From contig CAKORY010000004.1 of assembly GCA_934101795.1 (NCBI GenBank), forward strand, positions 1 through 64,000: a stretch of DNA of 64,000 nt, given 5' to 3'. Shown here piece by piece: positions 1 through 7,394 of this stretch. A program made the position numbers and the translations under genes. The first letter of the stretch is position 1. Each line of letters starts with the position of its first letter. This DNA is from an uncultured Bacilli bacterium. Lineage in GTDB: Bacteria; Bacillota_I; Bacilli_A; RF39; UBA660. The notes beneath the pieces are model-generated. The model searched no databases, was not told where the DNA came from, and saw nothing but the letters and a program-made list of their open reading frames with translations.

Positions 1-198
1 AATGAAAAAGAAGAAGCATTTGAAGATGGCGTAGAACGTGGAGTAAAAAAAGGATATAAGCTTGGCGTTGAACAAAAGGCCATTGAAGATGCCAAAGCTA
101 TGCTTCAAGAAAATTGCGCTGTAGATTTAATTTGTAGAGTTACCAAATTATCACTTGATGAAGTTGAGAAATTAAAAGAAGAATTTAAATGGCTTTAG
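1..198 (+). CDS. C-terminal end of an Rpn-family PD-(D/E)XK nuclease/transposase-like protein (5' end outside window)
   Basis: The reading frame is open from the window edge to a TAG at 196-198, giving 65 residues. The visible part is a charged helical linker with repeated Gly-Val/Glu-Arg-Gly steps, followed by a tail in which a mutated leucine/valine-rich helix pair (CRVTKLSLDEVEKLKEEF) resembles the end of Rpn/PDDEXK-family transposase-like proteins (the usual pattern is 'I..iTGLs.eEI..Lk'). The nuclease core lies outside the window and cannot be judged. It is followed at once by a strong terminator, so it is the last gene of its unit. The family assignment rests only on the tail and is tentative. 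Confidence 0.55.
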   Translation, partial: NEKEEAFEDGVERGVKKGYKLGVEQKAIEDAKAMLQENCAVDLICRVTKLSLDEVEKLKEEFKWL

Positions 199-218
199 TA
201 AAAAAATAACTAATTTAT

Positions 219-243
219 GGAAATAGTATTCTATTTCCTTTTT
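219..243 (+). terminator. Rho-independent terminator after the Rpn-like gene
   Basis: GGAAATAG (219-226), loop TATT, CTATTTCC (231-238), then TTTTT. The 8-bp stem is perfect. It overlaps an in-frame ATG at 217, which argues that this ATG is not the start of the next gene. Confidence 0.85.
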
Positions 244-248
244 AATTG

Positions 249-257
249 TGGTAAAAT
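249..257 (+). promoter_or_regulatory. Extended -10 promoter for the HisRS-like gene
   Basis: TGg-TAAAAT lies just downstream of the terminator and 26 bases before the ATG at 283. No good -35 is seen, as is usual for an extended -10. Confidence 0.45.
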
Positions 258-282
258 AAGAAATATTGAAAGGACTGATACA

Positions 283-969
283 ATGAATAAAGATGAAGCA
301 AGATTATATAACTATATGATGGAAGTAATTAATCAAGTAATGGATAATTATGGATATGATTATATAATGGGTAAAGATATAAGTAAAAAATATTATACCA
401 ATAATTTAAAAAATATTGAGGTATTTAATGAAAATAATAATATAATAGAAAAAGCAGAATTAATTAGTCTAGGATATTACTTATTTAAAAGACTAGGTCT
501 TGAAGATATAGAAATATCTATTAATAAAGATAAAGAGATATGTAATTTACTTGATATACTTGATATAGAATATTTAAGTAATATTGATAGTGATAAATTA
601 AATTGGAATTATATTTATGATGATAACATTCTAGGAATGGGATCTAATAATAGTTTTAGGCTTGATATTAAAGAAGTTATTACAAATCTAATGGAAAATA
701 TAAATAAAGATGCTTTAAATAGAATGATTGATGTAAATATTATAGAAAATAGTGAAGAAGAATCTTATCATGCATTAAAAATAGCTCAAGATTTAAGACT
801 TAATAATATAAATACTTTAATAAATAGCGAATATAATAGTAAATTTAATGTTATTTTAAATGAAGATGATTTAAAAAAAGGTATAGTTAGTATAAGAGAT
901 AATCATTTGGAAGAAGAAGTAAAAATAGATGAAGCAGAAATTATAGATTATTTATTAGGAAATATTTAG
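283..969 (+). CDS. Truncated, catalytically incomplete histidyl-tRNA-synthetase-like protein
   Basis: The start ATG at 283 has GAAAGGA at 268-274; an earlier in-frame ATG at 217 lies inside the preceding terminator. The 228 residues read like a shortened HisRS. Residues 1-80 contain a helix ending in 'GYDYI' and a segment 'AELISLGYYLFKRLGLEDI' typical of the HisRS catalytic-domain middle. Residues 149-228 look like the class IIa anticodon-binding domain (a 'VNII' strand, 'ALKIAQDLR' helix, 'VILNEDDLKKGIVSIRD'). The HisRS motif 2 arginine region and the His-binding signature are not recognisable, and a full HisRS is about 420 residues, so aminoacylation is unlikely. It precedes a gene of unknown function and asnS in one transcription unit. 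A regulatory or tRNA-binding role is inference only. Confidence 0.6.
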   Translation: MNKDEARLYNYMMEVINQVMDNYGYDYIMGKDISKKYYTNNLKNIEVFNENNNIIEKAELISLGYYLFKRLGLEDIEISINKDKEICNLLDILDIEYLSNIDSDKLNWNYIYDDNILGMGSNNSFRLDIKEVITNLMENINKDALNRMIDVNIIENSEEESYHALKIAQDLRLNNINTLINSEYNSKFNVILNEDDLKKGIVSIRDNHLEEEVKIDEAEIIDYLLGNI

Positions 970-977
970 GTGAATAA

Positions 978-1703
978 ATGGAATATGGTAAAAATATATT
1001 ATTAAATTGGCTATTTTATAATAATAATTTGACATATGGTATTAAAGCTAAAGCAGAAATAATAAAATTTGTGGATGAATATTATGAAGATATGTTATTA
1101 GCATGTAGTTATCTTAGTTTTAAAAAACAAAATAGTACAAAAATATTTTTAGCTGTAGATAATAATAAACTAAAAGAATATATTTTTGAAATTAATAAAA
1201 AAATAATAGATAATTCTCATGGATCTGTTACAGACTTATTTAGTAAAATTAATTCTTATAAAGAAATGTTTTTTTCAGATAATGTAAATAAGTTTAGAAA
1301 AAATATTGAAGAAAACGTAGAAGATAGTTATTTAGAAGCATTACTTATTAAATGGTTTACAATGACAAATATATATCCGAAGGATAGTAACGAATATTTT
1401 AATTTTTTAGAATTAATTCAAAAATATGGAAATGAAGTAATTGATACTTTGTTTATAAACCAGATGGGAAGTAATCGTATTTATAAATATTTTATAAATA
1501 CCCTATCTGATAAAAATTTTGAAAAGTTTGCAGATTATGTACATATAACTACTAGAAATTTTGAAATTAATCATAAAGAAAAATATCATATTTTAAAAAA
1601 TAAATTTATATTAGCACTCGAAGATACAATATCACTTACACATGAAGAATTTAGTGATTTATCTATCGAAGAAGAAAGAGAAATGGAAGGAATAGTAAGA
1701 TGA
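978..1703 (+). CDS. Protein of unknown function, co-transcribed with asnS
   Basis: This gene encodes 241 residues starting at ATG 978, with TAGGTGA just upstream. Its stop overlaps the asnS start (ATGA at 1700-1703), so the two are translationally coupled. The protein is mainly helical and rich in Lys, Asn and Glu, with no signal peptide, membrane segment or motif that I recognise. Its position between the HisRS-like gene and asnS, with an 8-bp gap to the former, suggests a role linked to translation, but nothing in the sequence proves it. Codon use matches the neighbours. Confidence 0.7.
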   Translation: MEYGKNILLNWLFYNNNLTYGIKAKAEIIKFVDEYYEDMLLACSYLSFKKQNSTKIFLAVDNNKLKEYIFEINKKIIDNSHGSVTDLFSKINSYKEMFFSDNVNKFRKNIEENVEDSYLEALLIKWFTMTNIYPKDSNEYFNFLELIQKYGNEVIDTLFINQMGSNRIYKYFINTLSDKNFEKFADYVHITTRNFEINHKEKYHILKNKFILALEDTISLTHEEFSDLSIEEEREMEGIVR

Positions 1704-3076
1704 CAATAAAAGATTTACAAAAAGATGAAATAAAATATATTGATAAAGAAATTGAAATAAAAGGATGGATTAGAAATCATAGACCTCAGAAAGAATTTGG
1801 GTTTATTGATTTTTCTGATGGTACTAGTTTTAAACATTTACAAGTTGTTTATACTAAAGATTTAAAAGATTTTGATAAAGTAATAAAACTTCATAATGGT
1901 TCAAGCATTAAAGTAGTTGGGGATTATGCAAAGTCTGAAGGCAGTGGACAAGCTTATGAATTAAAAGCAAAAACTATAGAGCTTCTAGGAGATTGCTCGG
2001 AAGATTATCCACTTCAACCTAAAAAACATAGCATGGAATTTTTAAGAAGTATTGCATATCTTAGACCAAGAGCTAATACATTCCAAGCAGTATTTAGAGT
2101 TAGAAGTGTTGCTGCATATGCTATTCATAAATATTTTCAAGATAGAAACTATATTTATGTTCATACACCACTTTTAACAACTGCGGACTGTGAAGGTTCT
2201 GATCAAATGTTTAAAGTAACTACATTTGATTTTGATAATTTACCTAAAAAAGATGGTAAAGTTGATTTTAGTAAAGATTTATTTAATAAAAAGACTTTTA
2301 TTACTGGATCTGGACAACTTCATGGGGAAACATTTGCTTTAGCATTTAGTAAAATTTATACTTTTGGACCAACATTTAGGACAGAAAATTCAAATACTAA
2401 AACACATGCTAATGAATTTTGGATGATTGAACCAGAAATTGCTTTTGCGGATTTAGATGATTTAATGGATGTAGAAGAAGATTTCTTAAAATATATTGTT
2501 AAGTATATTTTAGATAATTGTCCAGATGAAATTGAATTTTTTGATAAATTTGTAGAAAAGGGATTAAAAGAAAAATTAGAAAAAGTAGTAAATAGCAGTT
2601 TTGTGAGAATTGATCATAAAGATGTAATAGATTTACTTAAAAATAGTGGTGAAGAATGGGAATTTATTCCGGATTATGATGATGATATAGCTAAAGAACA
2701 TGAAAAATGGTTAACTAAACATTTTAATGGACCAGTATTTGTTAAGAACTGGCCAAAAGATATTAAGGCATATTATATGAAACTTAATAGTGATGGTAAA
2801 ACAGTAGCTGCGGTTGATTTAGAAGTTCCTGGTGCTGGTGAATTAATGGGTGGTTCTCAAAGAGAAGAAAATCTTGATGTTTTACTTGCTCGTATGGAAG
2901 AACTTGGTACTGATAAAGATACTATAGATTGGTATTTAAATTTAAGACGTTATGGAGGATGTATTCATTCAGGGTTTGGAATGGGATTTGAAAGACTTAT
3001 TATGTATCTAACAGGTATTGAAAATATTCGTGATGTTATTCCTTATCCAAGAACTCCGGGTTCATGTGAATTTTAG
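1700..3076 (+). CDS. asnS: Asparaginyl-tRNA synthetase
   Basis: AsnRS attaches asparagine to tRNA-Asn in the cytoplasm. The 458 residues match the usual bacterial length of about 460. An N-terminal OB-fold (residues ~18-100, 'IKGWIRNHRPQKEFGFIDF') is followed by the class II core: motif 2 'FRTENSNTKTHANEFWMIE' (~235) and motif 3 'GFGMGFERLIMYLTGIENI' (~430), ending in the typical 'PYPRTPGSCEF'. The 'HANEFWMIEPE' stretch separates AsnRS from AspRS. It overlaps the upstream gene by 4 bases and is followed 8 bases later by a small kinase gene. Having AsnRS means that the downstream GatCAB is not needed for Asn-tRNA formation, at least for the main pool. Confidence 0.95.
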   Translation: MTIKDLQKDEIKYIDKEIEIKGWIRNHRPQKEFGFIDFSDGTSFKHLQVVYTKDLKDFDKVIKLHNGSSIKVVGDYAKSEGSGQAYELKAKTIELLGDCSEDYPLQPKKHSMEFLRSIAYLRPRANTFQAVFRVRSVAAYAIHKYFQDRNYIYVHTPLLTTADCEGSDQMFKVTTFDFDNLPKKDGKVDFSKDLFNKKTFITGSGQLHGETFALAFSKIYTFGPTFRTENSNTKTHANEFWMIEPEIAFADLDDLMDVEEDFLKYIVKYILDNCPDEIEFFDKFVEKGLKEKLEKVVNSSFVRIDHKDVIDLLKNSGEEWEFIPDYDDDIAKEHEKWLTKHFNGPVFVKNWPKDIKAYYMKLNSDGKTVAAVDLEVPGAGELMGGSQREENLDVLLARMEELGTDKDTIDWYLNLRRYGGCIHSGFGMGFERLIMYLTGIENIRDVIPYPRTPGSCEF

Positions 3077-3084
3077 AGGTGTTT

Positions 3085-3621
3085 ATGGGAAAAATAATTG
3101 CAATCGTTGGTATGTGTGGTAGTGGTAAATCTATTGCTAGTAGTTATTTAGAAAAAATAGGATATAAAAAAGTTTATTTTGGTGGTGTTACAATGGAAAA
3201 ACTTAAAGAAGAAGGTCTTGAAGTAACTCCAGATAATGAAAAAATGATGCGTGAAAAACTAAGAAGTGATCTTGGTATGGGAGCATATGCAATAGTGCTT
3301 CTTCCTAAAATAAAAGAGCTTGCTAAAGAAAATAATGTTGTTTTAGATGGGCTTTATTCTTGGGATGAACTTAAGATATTGCAAAATGAATTTAATTTAA
3401 CAACTATAGCTGTAGTAGCAGATAAAAAACTTCGTTATGAAAGACTTAGTGAAAGAATAGAAAGGCCATTTAATAAGGAAGATGCAATTAAAAGGGATAT
3501 CTCTGAAATAGAAAATATTGCTAAAGCTGGACCTATTGCATATGCTGATTATTATATATTTAATAATGGTACAATAATAGAATTTCATGATAGGTTAAAA
3601 GAAATACTTGCCCAAATTTAG
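3085..3621 (+). CDS. Small P-loop kinase of the UPF0200/dephospho-CoA-kinase-like type
   Basis: The best start is ATG 3085, with AGAGGTG at 3075-3081; a GTG at 3079 is part of that ribosome-binding site. The protein has 178 residues. A Walker A motif GMCGSGKS lies near the N-terminus, followed by 'FGGVTMEKLKEEGLEVTP' and 'REKLRSDLGMGAYA', a pattern seen in UPF0200-type nucleotide kinases known mainly from archaea. A lid-like 'RLSERIERPF' follows at ~115. The substrate is unknown; nucleoside monophosphate or dephospho-CoA are possibilities by family. It is the last gene before the T-box promoter and appears to belong to the asnS unit. Confidence 0.7.
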   Translation: MGKIIAIVGMCGSGKSIASSYLEKIGYKKVYFGGVTMEKLKEEGLEVTPDNEKMMREKLRSDLGMGAYAIVLLPKIKELAKENNVVLDGLYSWDELKILQNEFNLTTIAVVADKKLRYERLSERIERPFNKEDAIKRDISEIENIAKAGPIAYADYYIFNNGTIIEFHDRLKEILAQI

Positions 3622-3623
3622 TG

Positions 3624-3652
3624 TTGACAAAGATATGATTTTAGAGTAAAAT
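3624..3652 (+). promoter_or_regulatory. Sigma-A promoter of the aspS-gatCAB operon
   Basis: TTGACA (3624-3629), a 17-bp spacer, TAAAAT (3647-3652). Transcription would start near 3659, just before the T-box leader. Confidence 0.85.
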
Positions 3653-3659
3653 TAGTACA

Positions 3660-3862
3660 TATCGAATTTTTATGGAAAAATGAGTAATCTATTTCGAAAC
3701 AAAAGAGAGGGCTAGCTGGTGTAAATGCCTTGTGGATATTTAGATGAAGAACAATTTTTCAAATAACATAAAACGCAGTAAATGTGATAAAAATAAATTG
3801 AGTCTAGAAAAGTAAGGTGGCACCGCGGGATTCTCGCCCTTACAAAGCTAGACTCTTTTTTT
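3660..3862 (+). promoter_or_regulatory. T-box leader controlling aspS-gatCAB, with overlapping Glu/Asn specifier
   Basis: The T-box sequence AAGGTGGCACCGCGG is at 3814-3828, and the terminator GAGTCTAG...CTAGACTC with a T7 run is at 3800-3862. Stem I has a base helix GAAAAAT (3675-3681)/ATTTTTC (3754-3760) and an upper helix ATCTA (3687-3691)/TAGAT (3741-3745). Between them is the specifier loop, with the AGTA loop-E strand (3683-3686) facing GAAGAACA (3746-3753). No Asp codon occupies the specifier position. Instead GAAC (3749-3752) offers GAA (Glu) and, shifted by one base, AAC (Asn). Uncharged tRNA would stabilise the antiterminator and switch on the operon. The leader class is certain; the specifier reading follows from the helices seen here. 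Confidence 0.93.
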
Positions 3863-3883
3863 ATTAAAGAAGGGTGAAGAAAT

Positions 3884-5641
3884 ATGAAAAAATTTAACAA
3901 TAATGATTTTACTGAAAAAGATTTAGATAAGGAAGTCTCTTTATTTGGTTGGGTTAATAAAAGAAGAGATATGGGTGGTGTCATATTTGTTGATTTAAGA
4001 GATCGTTCTGGTATTATACAAGTAGTATTTAATAGAGGATTTTTAAAACAAGAATTTGAAATTGCTGAATCTTTAAAAAATGAATATTGTATTAAAGTTA
4101 CAGGTAAGATTATTTTAAGAGATGAAGAAATGATAAATCCTAAGATTGCTACAGGAAAAATTGAATTAATGGCAAGTGATTTAGAAATTTTAAGTACTAG
4201 TGATGCTTTACCATTCAATGTATATGATGACGAAGATATAAATGAAAGTGTTGGTCTTAAATATCGTTATCTCGATTTAAGAAGAGAAAATCTTAAGAAT
4301 AATATTATTTTAAGACATAAAATAATAAAAAGTGCTAGAGAATATTTAAATAATTTAGACTTTTTAGAAATTGAAACACCAATACTTTGTAAAAGTACAC
4401 CAGAAGGTGCTAGAGATTATCTTGTTCCATCAAGGATTAATAAAGGTTCTTTTTATGCACTACCTCAGTCACCGCAAATATTTAAACAATTACTAATGGT
4501 TAGTGGTTTTGAAAAATATTATCAAGTTGCTAAATGTTTTAGAGATGAAGATTTGAGAGCTGATCGTCAACCGGAATTTACACAAATAGATTTAGAAATG
4601 TCTTTTGCTCAGGAAGAAGATGTTTGGAATGTTTGTGAAGGTATGATTAAGAAAATAGTTAAAGATACTAAGAATATAGAACTTGATGACTTTCCAAGAA
4701 TGACATATCAAGATGCTATGGAAAATTATGGTTCTGATAAGCCTGATACAAGATTTGATATGAAACTTTTAGATTTAACTGAGATTTTAAAGAATACGAG
4801 AATGAATGTCTTTAGACAAAATATTGAAAATGGTGGAATTGCTAAATGTTTAATAGTTAGAAATAATGGTGATAAGTATTCAAGAACTGATATTGATCAT
4901 TTAATTGATTTTACTAGAATATATGGTGCTAAGGGAATGGCTTGGCTTAAATATGATAACGATCAATTTAATGGTGTTATTGCTAAGAACTTAGAAGATG
5001 AAAAATTAGAAGAAATAAAAAATACTTATGATGTTAAGAATAATGATTTAATATTAATTGTTGCTGATAAGCCAAAAGTTGTTTATGCTGCTTTAGGTGC
5101 TCTTAGAATAAAAATTGCTAAAACTTTAGACATAATACCAAAAGATAAATTAAATTTTGTTTGGATTACAGATTTTCCATTCTTTGAATATAGTGAAACT
5201 GAAAAAAGATGGAAAGCTGAACATAATCCATTTACAATGATAAAAGATATAAATACGATTAATGAACCAGAAAAGTGTATTTCAAGAAGTTATGATTTGG
5301 TTGTCAATGGTTATGAACTTGCCAGTGGGGGAGTTAGAAATCATAAAAAAGATGATTTAGCTAAGGTGTTTAAAGCTTTAGGAATAAGTGATGAAGAAGC
5401 TGAAAAAAGATTTGGCTTTATGTTAGAAGCTTTTAAATATGGAGTTCCACCTCATGCTGGAATTGCTCCAGGTGTTGAAAGACTTGTAATGGTACTTTCT
5501 GGTACTGATGATATTAAAGACGTTATTGCATTTCCTAAAACTCAAAGTGCTCAAGATTTAATGAGCGAGGCACCAAGTGATGTTTCCTTAAAACAATTAA
5601 AAGAATTAGGAATAAAAATAGAGGAGGATGATGAAAAATGA
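3884..5641 (+). CDS. aspS: Aspartyl-tRNA synthetase, bacterial type
   Basis: AspRS charges tRNA-Asp; non-discriminating forms also make Asp-tRNA-Asn for GatCAB. The 585 residues match the bacterial type. An N-terminal OB-fold (~1-105) is followed by the class II core with motif 2 'FRDEDLRADRQPEFTQIDLE' (~215-235), the bacterial GAD insertion (~285-420) and motif 3 near 530. In motif 3 the usual 'GGIAFGLDRL' reads 'AGIAPGVERL', a visible departure. The first gene of the T-box operon, it ends in ATGA overlapping gatC. Discrimination cannot be decided by eye. Linkage to gatCAB and the Glu/Asn-type T-box make a role in amidotransferase-dependent charging plausible. Confidence 0.96.
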   Translation: MKKFNNNDFTEKDLDKEVSLFGWVNKRRDMGGVIFVDLRDRSGIIQVVFNRGFLKQEFEIAESLKNEYCIKVTGKIILRDEEMINPKIATGKIELMASDLEILSTSDALPFNVYDDEDINESVGLKYRYLDLRRENLKNNIILRHKIIKSAREYLNNLDFLEIETPILCKSTPEGARDYLVPSRINKGSFYALPQSPQIFKQLLMVSGFEKYYQVAKCFRDEDLRADRQPEFTQIDLEMSFAQEEDVWNVCEGMIKKIVKDTKNIELDDFPRMTYQDAMENYGSDKPDTRFDMKLLDLTEILKNTRMNVFRQNIENGGIAKCLIVRNNGDKYSRTDIDHLIDFTRIYGAKGMAWLKYDNDQFNGVIAKNLEDEKLEEIKNTYDVKNNDLILIVADKPKVVYAALGALRIKIAKTLDIIPKDKLNFVWITDFPFFEYSETEKRWKAEHNPFTMIKDINTINEPEKCISRSYDLVVNGYELASGGVRNHKKDDLAKVFKALGISDEEAEKRFGFMLEAFKYGVPPHAGIAPGVERLVMVLSGTDDIKDVIAFPKTQSAQDLMSEAPSDVSLKQLKELGIKIEEDDEK

Positions 5642-5934
5642 GTAAATTTACAAAAGAAATGGTAAATGATTATGCTGATAAGTTACTTATTGGTTTAACT
5701 GATGAAGAAAATGAATTAGTTTTAAAAGAGTTTGATATTATTGAAAAACAAATGGATGTTATAGCAGACTTTCCTGATATAGAAAAGATAGAACCTATGA
5801 CTCATGCCTTAGATGATTTTACTTATACACTAAGAGAAGATGTAAAAGAAGAAAGTGTTCCTATCGAAGACTTACTTAAGAATTGTGATAGATATGATGG
5901 ACGTGAAATTGAAGTTCCAAAGGTGGTGGGATAA
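5638..5934 (+). CDS. gatC: Asp-tRNA(Asn)/Glu-tRNA(Gln) amidotransferase subunit C
   Basis: GatC is the small linker subunit that wraps around GatA and GatB and stabilises the complex. The 98 residues are normal for the family. Typical features are the N-terminal helix 'ADKLLIGLTDEENELVLKEFDIIEKQMD' region and 'PMTHALDDFTYTLREDV', which matches the family's 'P..h.l....lReDe' tail. It overlaps aspS by 4 bases (ATGA) and gatA by one base (TAATG), so the four genes are translationally coupled. Confidence 0.92.
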   Translation: MSKFTKEMVNDYADKLLIGLTDEENELVLKEFDIIEKQMDVIADFPDIEKIEPMTHALDDFTYTLREDVKEESVPIEDLLKNCDRYDGREIEVPKVVG

Positions 5935-7394
5935 TGACAGAATTTGGTATTGTAAAATTACATGAAATGCTTAAAAATGGTGAAATTACTAGTAGAGATT
6001 TAATTGATGAATCTTTGAAAAAATCACATGAATTGAATGAAAAGTGTAATGCTTTTGTAACTATCATGGATGATGTTAAGGAAATGCCTGTTACTGAAGA
6101 TTTGCTTTCTGGTATTCCTTATGGTATTAAAGATAATTATTCAACTAAAGATATATTATCAACTGGTTCATCTAATACTTTAAAAGATTATGTACCATTT
6201 TTTGATGCTACTGCAGTTGCTAATTTAAAAAAACATGGTGCTGTTGGGGTTAATAAAACAGCTTTAGATGAATTTGGAATGGGTGGTACTGGTACAACAG
6301 CTCATACTGGAGTTATTCGTAATCCATGGGATACTAAAAGAATGTGTGCTGGTTCTTCAAGTGGTAGTGCTGCTGCTGTTGCTGCTGGGGTATATCCTTA
6401 TGCTTTAGGTAGTGATACTGGTGATTCAATTCGTAAGCCTGCTGCATTTTGTGGTATTGTTGGGTATAAACCTACTTATGGAATGATTTCTAGATATGGA
6501 TTATTTCCTTTTGCTTCAAGTTTAGATACTTGTGGTGTTTTAACTAGAAGTGTTGAAGATGCAACAATTGTAGTTGATGCCATGAAGGGTATTGATAAAA
6601 ATGACCAAACTAGTTGGGATTCAAGTAATATTCATCTTTATGATAGTTTGAATGGTGATGTAAAAGGTAAAAAGATATTTTATATAAAAGAAATAACTGA
6701 TTTAAGTAATTACCCAGATGCATCTAATGAATTAAAAGAACATTTAGATAATTATTATAAAACTTTAGATTATTTAAAAGATTTAGGGATTGAAGTTCAT
6801 GAAGTATCAATTGATAAAACTTTACTTGAAGCTGTAGCAAGCGTTTATGTTTGTATTTCTTGTGCAGAAGCTACAAGTAATATGTCTAATTTAACTGGTA
6901 TTATCTTTGGACCTCGTGGTGAAGGAGATCATGTTATGGATATGATGAAGGATCATCGTACGAAAGGATTTTCGCCACTTATTAAAAGAAGATTTGTAAT
7001 AGGTTCTTATGTACTTCAAAAAGAAAATCAAGAAAGATATTTCTTAAATGCTGCTAGAGTAAGAAGGCTTATTGTAGATAAATTTAAAGAACTGTTTAAA
7101 GAATATGATGCAGTAGTGTTACCTGTTTCAACTGGGGTTGCTCCTTATATAGATGGTTCTAAAGATGAACTTGAAAAGAGTGATACTACTATTTTAGAAG
7201 AACATTTACAAATTGGTAATTTTGGTGGTTTCCCATCAATTACAATTCCAAATGGTATTATAGATAACTTACCAGTTGGTGTTAATATTACAGGTAATTG
7301 TTTTGATGATGCGAATGTTTTAAATATTGCTTATGCTTTAGAAAGCAAAATGAATTATAAAGGTATGATAGCTGGAGGTAAAAATGAAATATAA
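5934..7394 (+). CDS. gatA: Glutamyl/aspartyl-tRNA amidotransferase subunit A (amidase)
   Basis: GatA hydrolyses glutamine and channels ammonia to GatB to convert Glu-tRNA-Gln (and possibly Asp-tRNA-Asn) to the amide form. It has 486 residues, the usual size. The amidase-signature Ser-cisSer-Lys triad is visible: Lys in 'GIPYGIKDNY' (~62), the glycine/serine-rich 'AGSSSGSAAAVAAG' (~138-151) and the nucleophile segment 'GSDTGDSIRKPA' (~160-171). The family usually has GSDTGGSIRQPA, so Gly-to-Asp and Gln-to-Lys replacements are present next to the catalytic Ser. It overlaps gatB by 11 bases. Confidence 0.95.
   Translation: MTEFGIVKLHEMLKNGEITSRDLIDESLKKSHELNEKCNAFVTIMDDVKEMPVTEDLLSGIPYGIKDNYSTKDILSTGSSNTLKDYVPFFDATAVANLKKHGAVGVNKTALDEFGMGGTGTTAHTGVIRNPWDTKRMCAGSSSGSAAAVAAGVYPYALGSDTGDSIRKPAAFCGIVGYKPTYGMISRYGLFPFASSLDTCGVLTRSVEDATIVVDAMKGIDKNDQTSWDSSNIHLYDSLNGDVKGKKIFYIKEITDLSNYPDASNELKEHLDNYYKTLDYLKDLGIEVHEVSIDKTLLEAVASVYVCISCAEATSNMSNLTGIIFGPRGEGDHVMDMMKDHRTKGFSPLIKRRFVIGSYVLQKENQERYFLNAARVRRLIVDKFKELFKEYDAVVLPVSTGVAPYIDGSKDELEKSDTTILEEHLQIGNFGGFPSITIPNGIIDNLPVGVNITGNCFDDANVLNIAYALESKMNYKGMIAGGKNEI

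Noticed and set aside
217..282. ATG 217 as the start of the HisRS-like gene
   Set aside because: It lies in the terminator of the previous gene, while ATG 283 has a good ribosome-binding site.
3660..3862. Asp-specific T-box
   Set aside because: A GAT occurs at 3743-3745 but lies within the ATCTA/TAGAT helix, not in the specifier loop; the loop offers GAA/AAC.
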